A program made the position numbers and the translations under genes. Source: Thermohalobaculum sp039805905 (GTDB lineage Bacteria; Pseudomonadota; Alphaproteobacteria; Rhodobacterales; Rhodobacteraceae). From it: DNA of 64,000 nucleotides. The stretch lies in the NCBI GenBank assembly GCA_039805905.1, contig JBDIVM010000010.1, forward strand, positions 124,001 to 188,000, given 5' to 3'. This document shows positions 26,175 through 34,257 of the stretch, one piece after another (position 1 is the first letter of the stretch; the number at the start of each line of letters is the position of its first letter). A model generated the notes under the pieces. The model was not told the origin of the DNA and did not search any database. It worked only from the letters and a program-made list of their open reading frames with translations.

Positions 26175-26765
26175 CTACACCGGACTCGGCCCGGCCGAGG
26201 AGCGCGACCAGTCGGGCTCGAAGCCCAGGATCACGGTGTCGGCCGGCAGGTTGGGGTTGAACAGCAGGTTGTGCCAGTAGGTCGCCTGCCAGAGCGGGTT
26301 GTGCCCGGCCAGCGCCCAGACCCGGCAGTCGAGGTCGTAGCGCTGGCTGTAGGCGGCGAAGCCGAGGGTGACGTGGCCCGCCTCGCGGATCGCCGCTGCG
26401 CCGGGCGAGCCGGGCGGGAAGGTCGCGGTCAGGATGTCGGAGAACTCGGCGGCCTTCTGGTAGTAGGACTCGCTGAAGAAGGTCAGCGCCGCGTCGCGCC
26501 TGAGCGCCGGGTCGTTGGTGCGCCGGGCCATCTGCCGCATCTCCGGCGTCTTCGAGTATTGCGGCGACTTCGAGAGCACGGTCACGACATGGCCCATTGG
26601 CCCGGCGGCGCCGGCGAGGGTGAGCGCGGGCGTCACGCCGTCGCCGGGGCGTCCGCCCGCGTCGCGCATCATCATCTGGCGCACCCGGCACTGCCAGCGC
26701 AGGAAGCTGTCGCGGAGCGCGACGTTCGCACTGTCCATCCGCACCACCTCGCCGCCCGCCACCAT
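26175..26765 (-). CDS. Uncharacterised protein in the tmm-tdm operon
   Basis: 196 residues; no family recognised. The N-terminus has a Cys/Arg-rich helix (FLRWQCRVRQMMMRD), the centre is helical and charged, and the C-terminus has aromatic and Asn-rich turns (NPLWQATYWHNLLFNPNLP). There is no signal peptide or membrane span, so it should be cytoplasmic. The start at 26765 is 12 bases after the nitrilase stop; an internal ATG at 26738 has a better ribosome site (GGCGAGG) and could be the true start (187 residues). Its position directly upstream of tmm suggests a role in TMA oxidation. Confidence 0.8.
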   Translation of the reverse strand: MVAGGEVVRMDSANVALRDSFLRWQCRVRQMMMRDAGGRPGDGVTPALTLAGAAGPMGHVVTVLSKSPQYSKTPEMRQMARRTNDPALRRDAALTFFSESYYQKAAEFSDILTATFPPGSPGAAAIREAGHVTLGFAAYSQRYDLDCRVWALAGHNPLWQATYWHNLLFNPNLPADTVILGFEPDWSRSSAGPSPV

Positions 26766-26777
26766 CGCCCCGCCCCG

Positions 26778-27626
26778 CTATTCCGCAGCCGGGACCGCGG
26801 GCGCCGGCCGGCGGTAGCGGCAGTCATGGGTCAGGCTGGGGATGCGGGCCCGGGCTGCGGCGACCTCGTCGAGGTCGATCGTGGCCTGGACCACGGCCGC
26901 ACCCTCGCCGCCGTCGGCCAGCACGCAGCCCCAGGGATCGACGATCAGCGAGTGGCCATAGGCCGCCCCGCCGCCCGGGCAGGGGCCATGCGCGCAGGCG
27001 GCGACCACGAAAGCGCCGTTCTCGATGGCACGCGCCCGGTTGAGCACATGCCAGTGCGCCGCGCCGGTCTTCGCGGTGAAGGCAGCCGGCACGGTCAGGA
27101 TCTCGGCCCCGGCCCGGGCGAGATCGCGGTAGAGTTGCGGGAAGCGCAGGTCGTAGCAGATGGTGTGGCCGACGAGCCCCCAGGGCGTCTCCTCGATGAC
27201 TGCCTCGGCGCCCGGCGAGACATGGGTCGACTCGCGGTAGACCTCGGTCTCGGAGAGCTGGATGTCGAACATGTGGATCTTGTCGTAGCGGCCGCGGATG
27301 GCGCCGGCATCGTCGAGCATGAAGCCCCGGTTGACGATCCGCCCGCCCGGCCCGTCGACGGCGACCGAGCCGACCTGGATCCAGACGCGCCGCGCCGCCG
27401 CGAAGTCCTTGAGGGCCGCCAGCACCGGGTGCGAGCCCTCGGGCGCCGCCGGGGGCACGATCACCCCGCCGCGGCTGACAAGGGCGCCGCAGTATTCGGG
27501 CAGGCAGAGCAGACCGGCGCCCGCAGCGACCGCCTTCTCCGCCAGGTCCAGCGCCTCGGCGATGGCGGAGGCGAAGTCCGGCATCGGGCGGGTCTGCAGG
27601 CAGGCGATGTTGAGCGGGCGGGACAT
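26778..27626 (-). CDS. Carbon-nitrogen hydrolase (nitrilase/amidase family)
   Basis: 282 residues. The Glu-Lys-Cys triad is visible: Glu in LLCLPEYCGAL, Lys in GRYDKIHMFD and Cys in GHTICYDLRFPQLY. This pattern is closest to the Nit1/Nit2, omega-amidase-like and deaminated-glutathione amidase branches. Such enzymes hydrolyse amides such as 2-oxoglutaramate. In this cluster it could salvage side products of gamma-glutamyl or glutamate-synthase-type chemistry. It lies between two uncharacterised small genes on the same strand. Confidence 0.88.
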   Translation of the reverse strand: MSRPLNIACLQTRPMPDFASAIAEALDLAEKAVAAGAGLLCLPEYCGALVSRGGVIVPPAAPEGSHPVLAALKDFAAARRVWIQVGSVAVDGPGGRIVNRGFMLDDAGAIRGRYDKIHMFDIQLSETEVYRESTHVSPGAEAVIEETPWGLVGHTICYDLRFPQLYRDLARAGAEILTVPAAFTAKTGAAHWHVLNRARAIENGAFVVAACAHGPCPGGGAAYGHSLIVDPWGCVLADGGEGAAVVQATIDLDEVAAARARIPSLTHDCRYRRPAPAVPAAE

Positions 27627-27669
27627 CCGATCCGTTCTCTGGCTCCCCGGTTCCGGTCTGTCGGAAAAT

Positions 27670-27695
27670 CCCCTCCCTGCCGAGCGCGGGAGGGG
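27670..27695 (-). terminator. Intrinsic-terminator-like hairpin within the minus-strand cluster
   Basis: CCCCTCCC and GGGAGGGG arms with a ten-base loop; read on the minus strand the hairpin is followed by GATTTTCC. It separates the 136-residue gene from the nitrilase gene and may attenuate transcription into the tmm-tdm half of the cluster. Confidence 0.5.
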
Positions 27696-27712
27696 GCAGG
27701 TTCTGACAGGGA

Positions 27713-28123
27713 TCAGAACTTCATGTAGGCCTTGCGCAGCTGCACCAGCGGGTGGCGCTTCGACATCTGGAACTTGATCAGCAGTTCGCGCGCGATCATG
27801 TCGCGGTCCTGCTGGTTGTCGGGCAGCGCGATCGAATCCGGGATGCGCACCCATCCGTTGATGTTGCGGTCGAATACCGCGGCGTGGCCTTCCTCGTAGC
27901 CCATGTGCACGTCCTCGAGCCAGTTGAGGTCGTCCCAGCCCATCACCTCCAGGTACTTCGTCAGGAAGGGGGTGATGCGGCTGTAGTCGGGCACGAGGTT
28001 CACATCGTAGCGGTAGCCGATGTGCTGGCCGATCTCCTTCTCGCGCTTCGAGTCGAGACCGTCGCCCTTCAGGAACTGGTCGACGTCCTTGATCTCGGAG
28101 CCCTTGTAGCTTGTGCCTGCCAT
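27713..28123 (-). CDS. Uncharacterised 136-residue protein next to the GlxBCD-type genes
   Basis: I do not recognise the family. The sequence is highly charged and aromatic, with no signal or membrane span (KDVDQFLKGDGLDSKREKEI; EVMGWDDLNWLEDVHMGYEE; RHPLVQLRKAYMKF at the C-terminus). The ATG at 28123 has a purine-rich stretch (GATCGGAGATCG) upstream. It follows the glutamate-synthase-like subunit gene after two GC-rich hairpins, so it is probably part of the same transcription unit, either as a small accessory subunit or as a separate enzyme. Confidence 0.82.
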   Translation of the reverse strand: MAGTSYKGSEIKDVDQFLKGDGLDSKREKEIGQHIGYRYDVNLVPDYSRITPFLTKYLEVMGWDDLNWLEDVHMGYEEGHAAVFDRNINGWVRIPDSIALPDNQQDRDMIARELLIKFQMSKRHPLVQLRKAYMKF

Positions 28124-28140
28124 TTCGATCTCCGATCAAT

Positions 28141-28200
28141 GGCGGGGCGAACCCCGCCCCTGAGGGTCACGGCAGGGCGGGGCGAGCCCCCGCCCCTGCC
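28141..28200. repeat. Tandem GC-rich hairpins between glxD-like and the 136-aa gene
   Basis: The first hairpin is GGCGGGG-CGAA-CCCCGCC (28141-28158). The second spans 28171-28200: GGCAGG then GCGGGG pair with CCCCGC and CCTGCC around one bulged base. The two share the GGCGGGGCGA core, so they may derive from one mobile palindrome or act as mRNA-processing or stability elements within the operon. Confidence 0.5.
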
Positions 28201-29577
28201 TCACAGATGGTGGTAGTCCTCGACCCCCACCGTGTAGTTGGTCCCCGCCAGCGGCACGCCGGCCATCGCGGACGCTTCCATCGTCAGGGCAGCGAGGTCC
28301 TCGGGTTCCAGCGAATGAACGTTGGTCTTGCCGCAGGCGCGGGCGAAGAGCTGGGCCTCGATGGTGAGCGTGTGCAGGAAGTTGTAGACCCGCTCGGCCG
28401 CCTCGTCGGGGTTGAGCCGCTTCCGGAGCGCCGGGTCCTGCGTCGCCACGCCGACCGGGCAGCGCCCGGTGTGGCAGTGGTAGCAGTAGCCGGCCTCGAC
28501 GCCGACCTCGCTCTCGAAATCGGCCTCGGGGATGTCCTTGTTGCAGTTCAAGGCCATCATCGCCGAGTGACCGATCGCGATCGCGTCGGCGCCGAGCGCG
28601 ATTGCCTTGGCCACGTCGGCCCCGTTGCGGATGCCCCCCGCATAGACGAGGCTGATCTCGCCGCGCTTGCCGAGGTCGTCGATCGCCTTGCGCGCCTGGC
28701 GGATCGCGGCGATGCCGGGGATGCCGGTCTCCTCGGTGGCGAGGTGCGGGCCGGCGCCGGTGCCGCCCTCCATGCCGTCGATGTAGATCGAGTCCGGATC
28801 GCACTTCACCGCCATGCGCACGTCGTCATAGACGCGTGCCGCGCCGAGCTTGAGCTGGATCGGGATCTGGTGGTCGGTGGCCTCGCGGATCTCCTGGATC
28901 TTCAAAGCGAGGTCGTCGGGCCCCAGCCAGTCCGGGTGCCGGGCGGGCGATCGCTGGTCGATGCCGGCCGGCAGGCTCCGCATCTCGGCCACCTGGTCGG
29001 TGACCTTCTGGCCCATCAGGTGCCCGCCGAGGCCGACCTTGCAGCCCTGGCCGATGAAAAACTCGCAGGCATCCGCCAGCACCAGGTGGTGCGGGTTGAA
29101 GCCATAGCGCGACTGGATGCACTGGTAGAGCCATTTGGTTGAATAGCGCCGCTCGTCGGGGATCATGCCACCCTCGCCCGAGCAGGTGGCGGTGCCGGCC
29201 ATCGTTGCCCCGCGGGCGAGCGCCGTCTTTGCCTCGTAGCTGAGCGCGCCGAAGCTCATGCCGGTGATGTAGACCGGGATATCGAGCACGATCGGCTTCT
29301 TGGCCCGCGGGCCGATCACGGTCTTCGTCTCGCACTTCTCGCGGTAACCCTCGATGACGAAGCGCGTGAGCGTCCCCGGCAGGAACGTCAGATCGTCCCA
29401 GTGCGGAATCTTCTTGAACAGCGAGAATCCGCGCATCCGGTAGCGGCCGAGCTCGGCCTTGATGTGGATGTCGTCGATCACATGGGGTGTGAAGATCCGG
29501 CTTCGCCCCAAGGTGTAGTGATTGCGCTTCGACTTCTTCTCCGGCCTCAGTTCCGGAGCGGCATCGCCGTGTGCCAT
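28201..29577 (-). CDS. glxD: FMN-binding glutamate-synthase-like subunit (GlxD/MgsC family)
   Basis: 458 residues, the stand-alone FMN/Fe-S domain of glutamate synthase. Blocks seen: GMSFGALSYEAKTALARGA, SGEGGMIPDERR, GQGCKVGLGGHLMGQKV, GMEGGTGAGPHLATEETG, LVYAGGIRNGADVAKAIALGADA, and the Cys-rich cluster YCYHCHTGRCPVGVATQDP that would hold an iron-sulfur centre. In methylotrophs this subunit (MgsC) forms N-methylglutamate with the two subunits encoded upstream; in rhizobia the homologue is GlxD. The tmm/tdm/gmaS context supports the former. Confidence 0.87.
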   Translation of the reverse strand: MAHGDAAPELRPEKKSKRNHYTLGRSRIFTPHVIDDIHIKAELGRYRMRGFSLFKKIPHWDDLTFLPGTLTRFVIEGYREKCETKTVIGPRAKKPIVLDIPVYITGMSFGALSYEAKTALARGATMAGTATCSGEGGMIPDERRYSTKWLYQCIQSRYGFNPHHLVLADACEFFIGQGCKVGLGGHLMGQKVTDQVAEMRSLPAGIDQRSPARHPDWLGPDDLALKIQEIREATDHQIPIQLKLGAARVYDDVRMAVKCDPDSIYIDGMEGGTGAGPHLATEETGIPGIAAIRQARKAIDDLGKRGEISLVYAGGIRNGADVAKAIALGADAIAIGHSAMMALNCNKDIPEADFESEVGVEAGYCYHCHTGRCPVGVATQDPALRKRLNPDEAAERVYNFLHTLTIEAQLFARACGKTNVHSLEPEDLAALTMEASAMAGVPLAGTNYTVGVEDYHHL

Positions 29578-29594
29578 CTGTTCCTCCTTCCGGG

Positions 29595-30455
29595 TCAGAG
29601 AATGAGCTTCTTCTCGGTCGGCTCGAGATTGTCGTAGTTCCAGAGCTGCTTGCCGGCGACGATCTTCCTGAAATGGTCGACGCCCTTGTCCGGCAGGAGC
29701 CCGTACTGCTTCAGCTTTCGGTTCAGCCAGGCGCGGTCGAGATCCGCGAGCGGCTTCTCGACCGCATCGACACCGAGGCTCCGGATCGAGCCGCCGACAT
29801 AGATGGTTCCGTCATACATCGAGTCGCCGAGGTTCTTGCCGGCATTGCCGCAGATCACCATGCGCCCGCGCTGCATCATGAAGCCGGTGAGCGCGCCGGT
29901 GTCGCCGCCGACGATGATCGTGCCGCCCTTCATGTCGATCCCGGTGCGCGAGCCGACCGAGCCCCGGCAGACCAGATCCCCGCCGCGCAGCGCGGCACCG
30001 AAGGTCGAACCGGCATTCTTCTCGATCAGGATCGTCCCGGCCATCATGTTCTCGCCGCAGGACCAGCCGACGCGACCGTTGATGCGCACGTTCGGGCCGT
30101 CGATCAGGCCGACCGCGAAGTAGCCCAGCGATCCCTCGAAGATCAGGTTGAGCTTGTTGAGGATCCCCACCCCGAGCCCGTGCTTGCCGCGCGGGTTCTG
30201 GATGACGATCGTGCCGTATCCCTCGTGCATCAGTTCGCGGATGCGCCGGTTGACCTCGGTCGTCGTCAGCTTGTCGGCGTCGATTTCCGTACGCTTGTTG
30301 AAATCCACGTCCGCCGCCCAGGGATAGGTGAAGTTCTCCTCCTCGGCCGGCTCGAAGAACCTCTGCTGCGTGCGGCCCGTAAGCTGCTCGGTCATCATGC
30401 CGAGGTCGCGGGCGCGCTGCTCCTGGTCGGTGCTCGTCCTGGTCACGCCTGCCAT
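29595..30455 (-). CDS. glxC: GXGXG-domain glutamate-synthase-like subunit (GlxC/MgsB family)
   Basis: 286 residues, longer than the roughly 230 usual for this subunit because of a 55-residue N-terminal part. The beta-helix GXGXG repeats are clear: GRVGWSCGENMMAGTILIEK, RGGDLVCRGSVGSRTG, MKGGTIIVGGDTG, RGRMVICGNAGKNLG, YDGTIYVGGSIRSLG. The domain structurally links the amidotransferase and FMN subunits. The ATG 30455 overlaps the upstream glxB-like gene by 13 bases, and glxD follows after 17 bases. Confidence 0.87.
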   Translation of the reverse strand: MAGVTRTSTDQEQRARDLGMMTEQLTGRTQQRFFEPAEEENFTYPWAADVDFNKRTEIDADKLTTTEVNRRIRELMHEGYGTIVIQNPRGKHGLGVGILNKLNLIFEGSLGYFAVGLIDGPNVRINGRVGWSCGENMMAGTILIEKNAGSTFGAALRGGDLVCRGSVGSRTGIDMKGGTIIVGGDTGALTGFMMQRGRMVICGNAGKNLGDSMYDGTIYVGGSIRSLGVDAVEKPLADLDRAWLNRKLKQYGLLPDKGVDHFRKIVAGKQLWNYDNLEPTEKKLIL

Positions 30456-31378
30456 ACCCGGACCTCCTCGTCGTAAGGGTCGTAGGTGTCGATTTCCTGG
30501 GGCAGGATCGCCCGGATCGCGACCTCCTCGGAGGCCATGGCGATGAGGTCGTCGGACTCGTAGAGCACCAAGGGCTTCGCCGCCATCGTGTCCTTGGCCA
30601 TGCCGAGCTGGTCCTTGGTGGCGACGAGATAGGTGAACACGCCGTCGATCTCGGTGATCGAGCGGCGCAGGCTCTCCTCGAGGCTCACGCCGTTCGCCAG
30701 GTTGTGGGCGGTGTAGACCGCGAGCAGTTCGGAGTCGCAGCTCGACATGAAGCGGTGGCCCTTGCGCTCCATCTCGCGGCGCATGTTCCAGTAGTTGGTG
30801 ATCTGGCCGTTATGGACGACCGAGACATCGTTGTAGGGGAAGGCCCAGTAGGGATGTGCCGAGCGGATGTCGACATCCGACTCGGTGGCCATCCGCGTGT
30901 GGCCGATGCCGTGGGTCCCGTTGAAGCCCCTGAGCTTGTACTGGTCGGCGACCACCGTCGCGTCGCCCAGATCCTTGATCAGCTCGAGCCCGTTGCCCAT
31001 CGACAGGATCTCGACGTCGTCGATCTCCTCGATGTACTTCGCCATCGCCGCGGTATCACCGTCGTGGGTCAGCACGTAGCGCAGCGCATAGGGCGTGGCG
31101 CTGTCCTTCGACTTCACCACGGCGCCATATTCGGCGAGGCGCCTGTCGACCTCGGCGATGCGCTCGGCGATGCGGTTCTGGATGCCGTGGCCCTTCGCCA
31201 CGTCCTCCTGCTCGGCCACCTTGAAGCGCATCACGTAATCGCCCTCGACCGGCACGCCGTAGACGGCGAAACCCGTCGAATCCGGCCCCCGGTGCTTGAG
31301 GGCCTGGAGCATCGCCGTCATCTCCGAGCCCACGTTCGAGCTCTTGCCGCGATGAATCAGTCCAGCAATCCCGCACAT
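30443..31378 (-). CDS. glxB: Class II glutamine amidotransferase subunit (GlxB/MgsA family)
   Basis: 311 residues. The N-terminal nucleophile Cys2 (MCGIAGLIHRG) is exposed after Met removal. The Ntn-hydrolase blocks HTRMATESDVDIRSAHP and VVHNGQITNYWNMR are present. It supplies the amidotransferase-like domain of a split glutamate-synthase complex. In MgsABC this unit handles the gamma-glutamylmethylamide side of the reaction. It begins 78 bases after the GS-like ligase stop and overlaps glxC. Confidence 0.88.
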   Translation of the reverse strand: MCGIAGLIHRGKSSNVGSEMTAMLQALKHRGPDSTGFAVYGVPVEGDYVMRFKVAEQEDVAKGHGIQNRIAERIAEVDRRLAEYGAVVKSKDSATPYALRYVLTHDGDTAAMAKYIEEIDDVEILSMGNGLELIKDLGDATVVADQYKLRGFNGTHGIGHTRMATESDVDIRSAHPYWAFPYNDVSVVHNGQITNYWNMRREMERKGHRFMSSCDSELLAVYTAHNLANGVSLEESLRRSITEIDGVFTYLVATKDQLGMAKDTMAAKPLVLYESDDLIAMASEEVAIRAILPQEIDTYDPYDEEVRVWQA

Positions 31379-31456
31379 GTCGGTCCCAGTCCTTCTCCTC
31401 GATGGTTCGGCTCCGGCCGGCGCCGCGGCGCCGGGCCGGTCGTCCTGAACCGCCGC

Positions 31457-32974
31457 TCAGGGCAGGCAGTTCAGGTAGGTCTTCACGTCCCAGTCCGTGA
31501 CCGTGTGGTTGAAGCGCTCCCACTCGTCGGTCTTGTACTCGTGATAGAGCCGGTACATCTCGCCGGGCATCGCCGACTGGATGACCTTGTCCTTCGACAG
31601 CGCCTCGAGCGAGGCGCCGAGCGTCATCGGCAGCTTCGCGACCTGCTTGCCGGCCTCCATCGCCGCGTAGATGTTGCGCTCCTCCGGCTTGCCGGACGGG
31701 ATCTTGTTCGAGATGCCGTCGTCGCAGGCGGCAAGGATGCCGGCGGCCATCAGGTAGGGGTTGACCATCGAGTCGACCGAGCGGAACTCGAACCGCCCGG
31801 GCGCCGAGATGCGCAGCCCCGTGGTGCGGTTCTGGAAGCCCCAGTCCTTGAACACGGGCGCCCAGAAGCCCGTGTCCCACAGCCGGCGGTAGGAGTTCAC
31901 GGTCGAGCAGCCGATCGCGGTGAGCGCGTCCAGATGCTTGACGATGCCGCCGATCGAGTACTGACCGATCTTGCCGGGCATCTGGCGGTCGTCTCCGTCC
32001 GGATCGAAGGTGTTGTCGCCGCCCGAGCGGTAGGTGAACACCGCATCCATGGCCGGAAGCACGTCGTGGCCGAGCTTGTTCACCGCATCCTTGCCGCCCT
32101 TCCACAGCGACAGGTTGTGGTGGCAGCCCGAGGCGGAGACGCCCATGAAGGGCTTGGTCATGAAGCAGGCGATCAGGCCGAACTCGCGGGCCACCTGCGC
32201 GCAGATCTGCCGGTAGGTGGTCAGCCGGTCGGCGGTGCGGAGGCACTCGTCATAGGTCCAGTTGAGCTCGAGCTGGCCCGGCGCGTCCTCGTGATCGCCC
32301 TGGATCATGTCGAGCCCCATGGCGCGGCAGTACTCCAGCACCTTCATGTAGACCGGGCGCAGACTCTCGAACTGGTCGATGTGGTAGCAGTAGGGGCGCG
32401 AGAAGCCACCGGCCGGGTTACCGTTCTCGTCCTTCTTCAGCCACATCATCTCCGGCTCGGTTCCGGTGCGCAGATGCAGGCCGTGCTTATTCTGGAAGGC
32501 CGCGTGCAGGCGGCGCAGGTTGCCGCGGCTGTCCGAGGTCAGGAAGGCGCCGGCATCCTGGCGCTCCTCGCGATTGCGGAACAGCGTGCACCAGAGCCGC
32601 GCCACTCGCTTGTCCCAAGGGAGCTGGCAGAAGGACTCCGGCTCGGGGATGCCGACGAGCTCGGCGGCCTCAGGGCCATAGCCGAGATATTCGCCGTGGC
32701 GGTTGGTGAACAGGTTGACCGCGGCGCCATAGACGAGCTGGAAGCCCTTGCGCGCGACCGACTCCCAGTGCGCGGCCGGAATGCCCTTGCCGCAGATGCG
32801 CCCGGTGACCGAGACGAACTGCAGATAGAGATACTCGATCCCCATCTCGTCGATCTTCCTGCGGACCTCCCTGACCAGCGCATCGCGACCCCTTGCGTCG
32901 ACGAACGCTTCGATCTCCTGAGGCGCTTTGCGGGCACTTCCGCGCGTCGATGCCCTGGCGGCACTCCTAGCCAT
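31457..32974 (-). CDS. Glutamine-synthetase-family ligase linked to the Glx/Mgs genes
   Basis: 505 residues, about 70 longer than the GmaS/GlnT-like protein at 14760. GS blocks: RTGTEPEMMW, QGDHEDAPGQLELNWTYD, ASGCHHNLSLW, CSTVNSYRRLWD, RFEFRSVDSMVNPYLMAAG. The N-terminal 40 residues are basic and then helical (ARSAARASTRGSARKAPQEI). It heads the GlxB/C/D operon, which suggests it feeds that complex with glutamine or a gamma-glutamylamide. Whether it uses ammonia or methylamine is not decided by the sequence. Confidence 0.88.
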   Translation of the reverse strand: MARSAARASTRGSARKAPQEIEAFVDARGRDALVREVRRKIDEMGIEYLYLQFVSVTGRICGKGIPAAHWESVARKGFQLVYGAAVNLFTNRHGEYLGYGPEAAELVGIPEPESFCQLPWDKRVARLWCTLFRNREERQDAGAFLTSDSRGNLRRLHAAFQNKHGLHLRTGTEPEMMWLKKDENGNPAGGFSRPYCYHIDQFESLRPVYMKVLEYCRAMGLDMIQGDHEDAPGQLELNWTYDECLRTADRLTTYRQICAQVAREFGLIACFMTKPFMGVSASGCHHNLSLWKGGKDAVNKLGHDVLPAMDAVFTYRSGGDNTFDPDGDDRQMPGKIGQYSIGGIVKHLDALTAIGCSTVNSYRRLWDTGFWAPVFKDWGFQNRTTGLRISAPGRFEFRSVDSMVNPYLMAAGILAACDDGISNKIPSGKPEERNIYAAMEAGKQVAKLPMTLGASLEALSKDKVIQSAMPGEMYRLYHEYKTDEWERFNHTVTDWDVKTYLNCLP

Positions 32975-33372
32975 GCTTGTCCTCCCTTGCCGAGTGGCGT
33001 TTCAGTTCTTTCTGGCGTCGGATCTGGGTTCCGCACACCCGGCCTGCCCCGGACCGCTCATCCGCCGGCAGCCAACCATTCGGGCGCGCCTGCCTAGACC
33101 AGTCGGCATCTCTGGAATAGTCCACATTCGGGCCAAAGCGCCAATATTGGTTCATTTTCGCGAATCGCGCGGGGGCGATCCTGTACAACCCTGACCAATT
33201 GCCAACCACATTGCAACCGGATTTGCGCCTTTCGGTTTCGCTTGGTATATGCCAGTATCAAGGCCGGTCGCCGGGAAATCGCCGGGACGCCGCCCGCACC
33301 CCCGGGCGAGGACCTCGGCCGGCCGGTCCGCGGAGCGGGTCGCGTGGAGCGCATGTGAGGACTGGCGAGAAG
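32975..33372. other. 398-base divergent region between the GS-like operon and the GntR gene
   Basis: No gene. It contains a run of palindromes: CCAATATTGG (33141-33150), CGCGA-A-TCGCG (33159-33169) and the dyad at 33241-33262, separated by comparatively AT-rich sequence about 33128-33262. It likely holds both divergent promoters and operators for the adjacent GntR protein. Confidence 0.55.
33241..33262. promoter_or_regulatory. Candidate GntR operator: CTTGGTAT-N6-GTATCAAG
   Basis: Imperfect dyad (six of eight positions in the arms are symmetric), 111 bases upstream of the gntR start. FadR/GntR proteins commonly bind short TNGTNNNACNA-like dyads, and this element has a comparable TTGGTAT/ATCAA core. 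Confidence 0.35.
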
Positions 33373-34035
33373 ATGAATGCCGCCGACATAGCGGGCGCCC
33401 TGCGCCGGCAGATAGCCTCGGCGCGTTTTGTCCAGAACGACCGCCTTCCGCCGGAGCGTGCGCTGGCCGAGCAGTTCGGCGTCGCCCGCGGCACCGTACG
33501 CGAAGCGCTGAAGCAGCTTGAGGAAAGCGGTTTCGTCGCCCGCCGCCCGGGCTCCGGCACCTATGTGACATTCTCCGAGAAGGACGAGACCCGCTCGATC
33601 GTCGAGACCACTCGGCCGCTGGAGCTGATTGACGCCAGGTTCGGGGTCGAGCCGCACATGTGCCGGCTCGCGGTGCTGCACGCGATCGATTTCGACCTCG
33701 CCAAGACCGAGACCCATCTCCAGGCGATGGAAGGCTGCGGCGGCGATACCGCCGTCTTCGCCGATGCCGACGAGCATTTCCATCTGGCGCTGGCGCGGTG
33801 CTCCCACAACGCCCTGATCGTCTGGATCATGGAGAAGATGCACGAGGTCCGCAGCCACGCGCAGTGGAACCGGATGCGCGCCATGACCCTCGAACCCGGC
33901 ATCATCGCCCTCTACAACCGGCAGCACCGGGCCATCGTCGAGGCGATCCGCGCCCGCGATGCCGAGGCGGCGGCGCGCCTGATGAGAGAGCATCTCGACA
34001 CCGCCCGCCGCTCGTTGGTCGACGCGGCGAGCTGA
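33373..34035 (+). CDS. GntR-family regulator, FadR subfamily (FCD domain)
   Basis: 220 residues. Winged HTH at 1-65 (MNAADIAGALRRQIASARF; RLPPERALAEQFGVARGTVREAL; SGFVARRPGSGTYV) followed by an FCD effector domain. The metal-binding residues are visible as DADEHFHLAL, NRQHRAIVEAI and MREHLDTARR. The ATG 33373 has GAGAAG directly upstream; a GTG at 33355 in the same frame is an alternative. It is divergent from the GS/GlxBCD operon and is the natural candidate regulator of the methylated-amine cluster. Confidence 0.88.
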   Translation: MNAADIAGALRRQIASARFVQNDRLPPERALAEQFGVARGTVREALKQLEESGFVARRPGSGTYVTFSEKDETRSIVETTRPLELIDARFGVEPHMCRLAVLHAIDFDLAKTETHLQAMEGCGGDTAVFADADEHFHLALARCSHNALIVWIMEKMHEVRSHAQWNRMRAMTLEPGIIALYNRQHRAIVEAIRARDAEAAARLMREHLDTARRSLVDAAS

Positions 34036-34257
34036 AGAGGCCGGCCGGGAACCCGATCGCGTTGCCATAATCCGCACATCGACAACAACTCGCGTGGGGT
34101 TTCTCGCAGATATCGGTTGATCCATTTGCCGAGCCACAATATCTTGCGCATGTTTGTTGTGAGGGTTCAGAATTCGAGCGGCTTGGAGTCCCGTCCCCAA
34201 ATCCGGATTCTGCGGTAGGCGATGGCAAGGACCCTGGAGAACGAGCCGGGAGGAAAG

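Noticed and set aside
30704..33097. Long plus-strand frame antisense to the glxB and GS-like genes
   Set aside because: Shadow of well-supported minus-strand genes; low-complexity translation, no motifs.
34140..34220. Possible tRNA-like stretch with GGTTCAGAATTCGAG
   Set aside because: No cloverleaf arms could be formed around it.
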